The notes beneath the pieces are model-generated. The model saw nothing but the letters and a program-made list of their open reading frames with translations. It was not told the origin of the DNA and searched no databases. Positions 5,547 through 6,625 of a stretch of 6,625 bases of DNA are shown in pieces. How positions within the stretch are numbered: the first letter of the stretch is position 1; every line of letters starts with the position of its first letter. A program made the position numbers and the translations under genes. Origin of the DNA: an uncultured bacterium (GTDB taxonomy: Bacteria > Pseudomonadota > Gammaproteobacteria > Burkholderiales > Burkholderiaceae_D); the NCBI GenBank assembly GCA_903872555.1, contig CAIQLE010000002.1, positions 1-6,625 of the forward strand. The letters run 5' to 3'.

Positions 5547-6625
5547 ATGACGACACCCAACCCAGCCTTGAATGCCCGAGCGGATCATCCATCCCCGGCG
5601 ACGCCATCTCTGGCGACACAGATTTATCAGTGGTGCTTTGATGCCGACTTTGCAGCGGGCTTTCAGCGGCAGTTTGAGCGCCTGATCGGTGCCTTGATCG
5701 TTCTGAGTGTCTGCTCTGTAGTGTTTGAGCAGATACCTGCTATTTATCTGCCCAACGCACAGACATTTCACTGGTTTGATCTGATCACTGTAGGCATCTT
5801 TAGCGTGGAGTATGTACTGCGCTTAATGAGCGCGCCTGTGCATCCTGAATTTGCACACAAGCGCTATCCCCGTCTGGAATACGCATGCAGTCTGTATGCG
5901 CTGGTTGATCTGCTGGCGATTGCGCCTTTCTATCTGATGATGTTCATGACAGTGGATCTGGAAATCTTGCGCGTGCTGCGTCTGTTGCGGCTCATGCGTA
6001 TGTTCAAGCTCTCGCGCCAGATTTTACCTATATGGCAGGAATTCCAGCAGCTGAATCAGGGTCGCAGCCTGCGCGCGAAAATTTATGCAATGCTAGAACC
6101 GACGGGGCATTCGGGCCGTTTGCATATCATTGTTGATAATTTCATCGTCTTCTGGATCGCGCTATCCATACTGTGCGTGGTGCTGGAAACGGTGGTCTCG
6201 ATAGAATCCTTGTTTGCTGCCCAGTTCAAATGGGTGGATACGATTGCCTTCAGCATTTTTACACTCGAATATGTGGCGAGGGTGTATAGCGCTCCCGAGA
6301 ATCCAGAATTGAAAGATAAGCGTCTGCCGCGCTGGGCTCAGATCAAAGGTGGTCAGGCACTGATTGATTTACTGACCATTCTTCCGTTCCTGCTGGAAGG
6401 TTTTTTGCGTCAGCATCTGGACCTCAGGTTCCTGCGCGTGTTCCGTCTGCTGCGTATGTTCAAGCTGACGCGCTATACCTCGGCCACCGTCACTCTGATG
6501 AAGGTCTTCCGGCGTGAAAGGCAAATCATTTTCGCCACGGTCTTTGAAATGCTCTTGCTGGTTTTGTTTACTGCTAGCGTAGGCTATATGTTCGAGCACC
6601 CGGCTCAGCCGGACAAGATTGAGAA
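5547..6625 (+). CDS. Voltage-gated ion channel with tandem voltage sensors (3' end outside window)
   Basis: An inner-membrane ion-transport protein, open to the window edge with 359 codons visible and no stop. After a Pro/Ala-rich cytoplasmic start come two voltage-sensor domains. VSD1: S1 ~46-61, S2 ~77-93, S3 ~115-133, S4 139-157. VSD2: S1 ~194-216, S2 ~230-247, S3 ~270-286, S4 292-309. Each S4 has five arginines and one lysine spaced every third residue (R142 to R157; R294 to R309), both ending RMFKL(S/T)R. S2 carries EYVLR/EYVAR and SAP in both, and S3 carries the VDLLAIAPF/IDLLTILPF pair, so the halves arose by duplication. Only ~36 residues (158-193) separate them, too few for a pore. 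S5 (~327-348) follows VSD2, and the text then runs EHPAQPDKIE, which in related bacterial potassium channels precedes the pore helix. Potassium selectivity is inferred; the filter is beyond the window. ATG 5547 is 2 bp after the ackA stop, without a clear Shine-Dalgarno sequence. Confidence 0.88.
   Translation, partial: MTTPNPALNARADHPSPATPSLATQIYQWCFDADFAAGFQRQFERLIGALIVLSVCSVVFEQIPAIYLPNAQTFHWFDLITVGIFSVEYVLRLMSAPVHPEFAHKRYPRLEYACSLYALVDLLAIAPFYLMMFMTVDLEILRVLRLLRLMRMFKLSRQILPIWQEFQQLNQGRSLRAKIYAMLEPTGHSGRLHIIVDNFIVFWIALSILCVVLETVVSIESLFAAQFKWVDTIAFSIFTLEYVARVYSAPENPELKDKRLPRWAQIKGGQALIDLLTILPFLLEGFLRQHLDLRFLRVFRLLRMFKLTRYTSATVTLMKVFRRERQIIFATVFEMLLLVLFTASVGYMFEHPAQPDKIE

Noticed and set aside
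5418..5771. Minus-strand open frame of 117 codons spanning the ackA/channel junction
   Set aside because: Overlaps two real genes and shows no protein-like pattern; shadow frame.
1..6625. CRISPR arrays, insertion sequences, tRNA or rRNA genes
   Set aside because: No spaced direct repeats, transposase motifs, terminal inverted repeats or recognisable tRNA/rRNA segments were seen on either strand.

Overview
The window reads as one co-directional, tightly packed operon of five genes on the + strand, preceded by about 217 bp of upstream DNA. Composition (moderate G+C), a class I-like PHA synthase and the overall protein character suggest a proteobacterium, most likely a betaproteobacterium. That placement is an impression from the sequence, not a tested assignment.

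Layout: 1-217 is upstream DNA holding a near-perfect FNR/Anr-type palindrome (141-154) with a plausible -10 element about 20 bp downstream. Then come phaC (polyhydroxyalkanoate synthase, 218-2068); a FabI-type enoyl-thioester reductase (2058-2876, overlapping phaC by 11 bp); a fused MaoC/PhaJ-type (R)-enoyl-CoA hydratase plus phosphotransacylase (2902-4338, 25 bp gap); an acetate/propionate-family kinase, ackA (4348-5544, 9 bp gap); and a voltage-gated ion channel whose ATG lies 2 bp after the ackA stop (5547 to the window edge, incomplete). The channel has no stop codon inside the window. Almost no start in the operon has a good Shine-Dalgarno sequence, so translational coupling is likely.

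The first four products can be drawn as one linear route: polymer-forming (R)-3-hydroxyacyl-CoA (PhaC), enoyl-CoA (hydratase domain), saturated acyl-CoA (FabI-type, NAD(P)H-consuming), acyl phosphate (phosphotransacylase domain), and free acid plus ATP (kinase). With an FNR-like site in front, this looks like a low-oxygen module linking carbon storage to electron disposal and substrate-level phosphorylation, or, run the other way at the kinase/transacylase end, to uptake of short-chain acids. Direction and chain length are inference. A PhaC/FabI/MaoC-Pta/AckA grouping recurs in proteobacterial genomes as far as I recall, so the grouping is probably not new; its joint function is less clear.

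The most unusual item is the last gene. Its visible 359 residues contain two complete four-helix voltage-sensor domains in tandem, each with an S4 of six basic residues at every third position in identical register. No pore lies between them, and an S5 helix follows only the second. This implies a VSD-VSD-pore subunit rather than the usual single-VSD channel.
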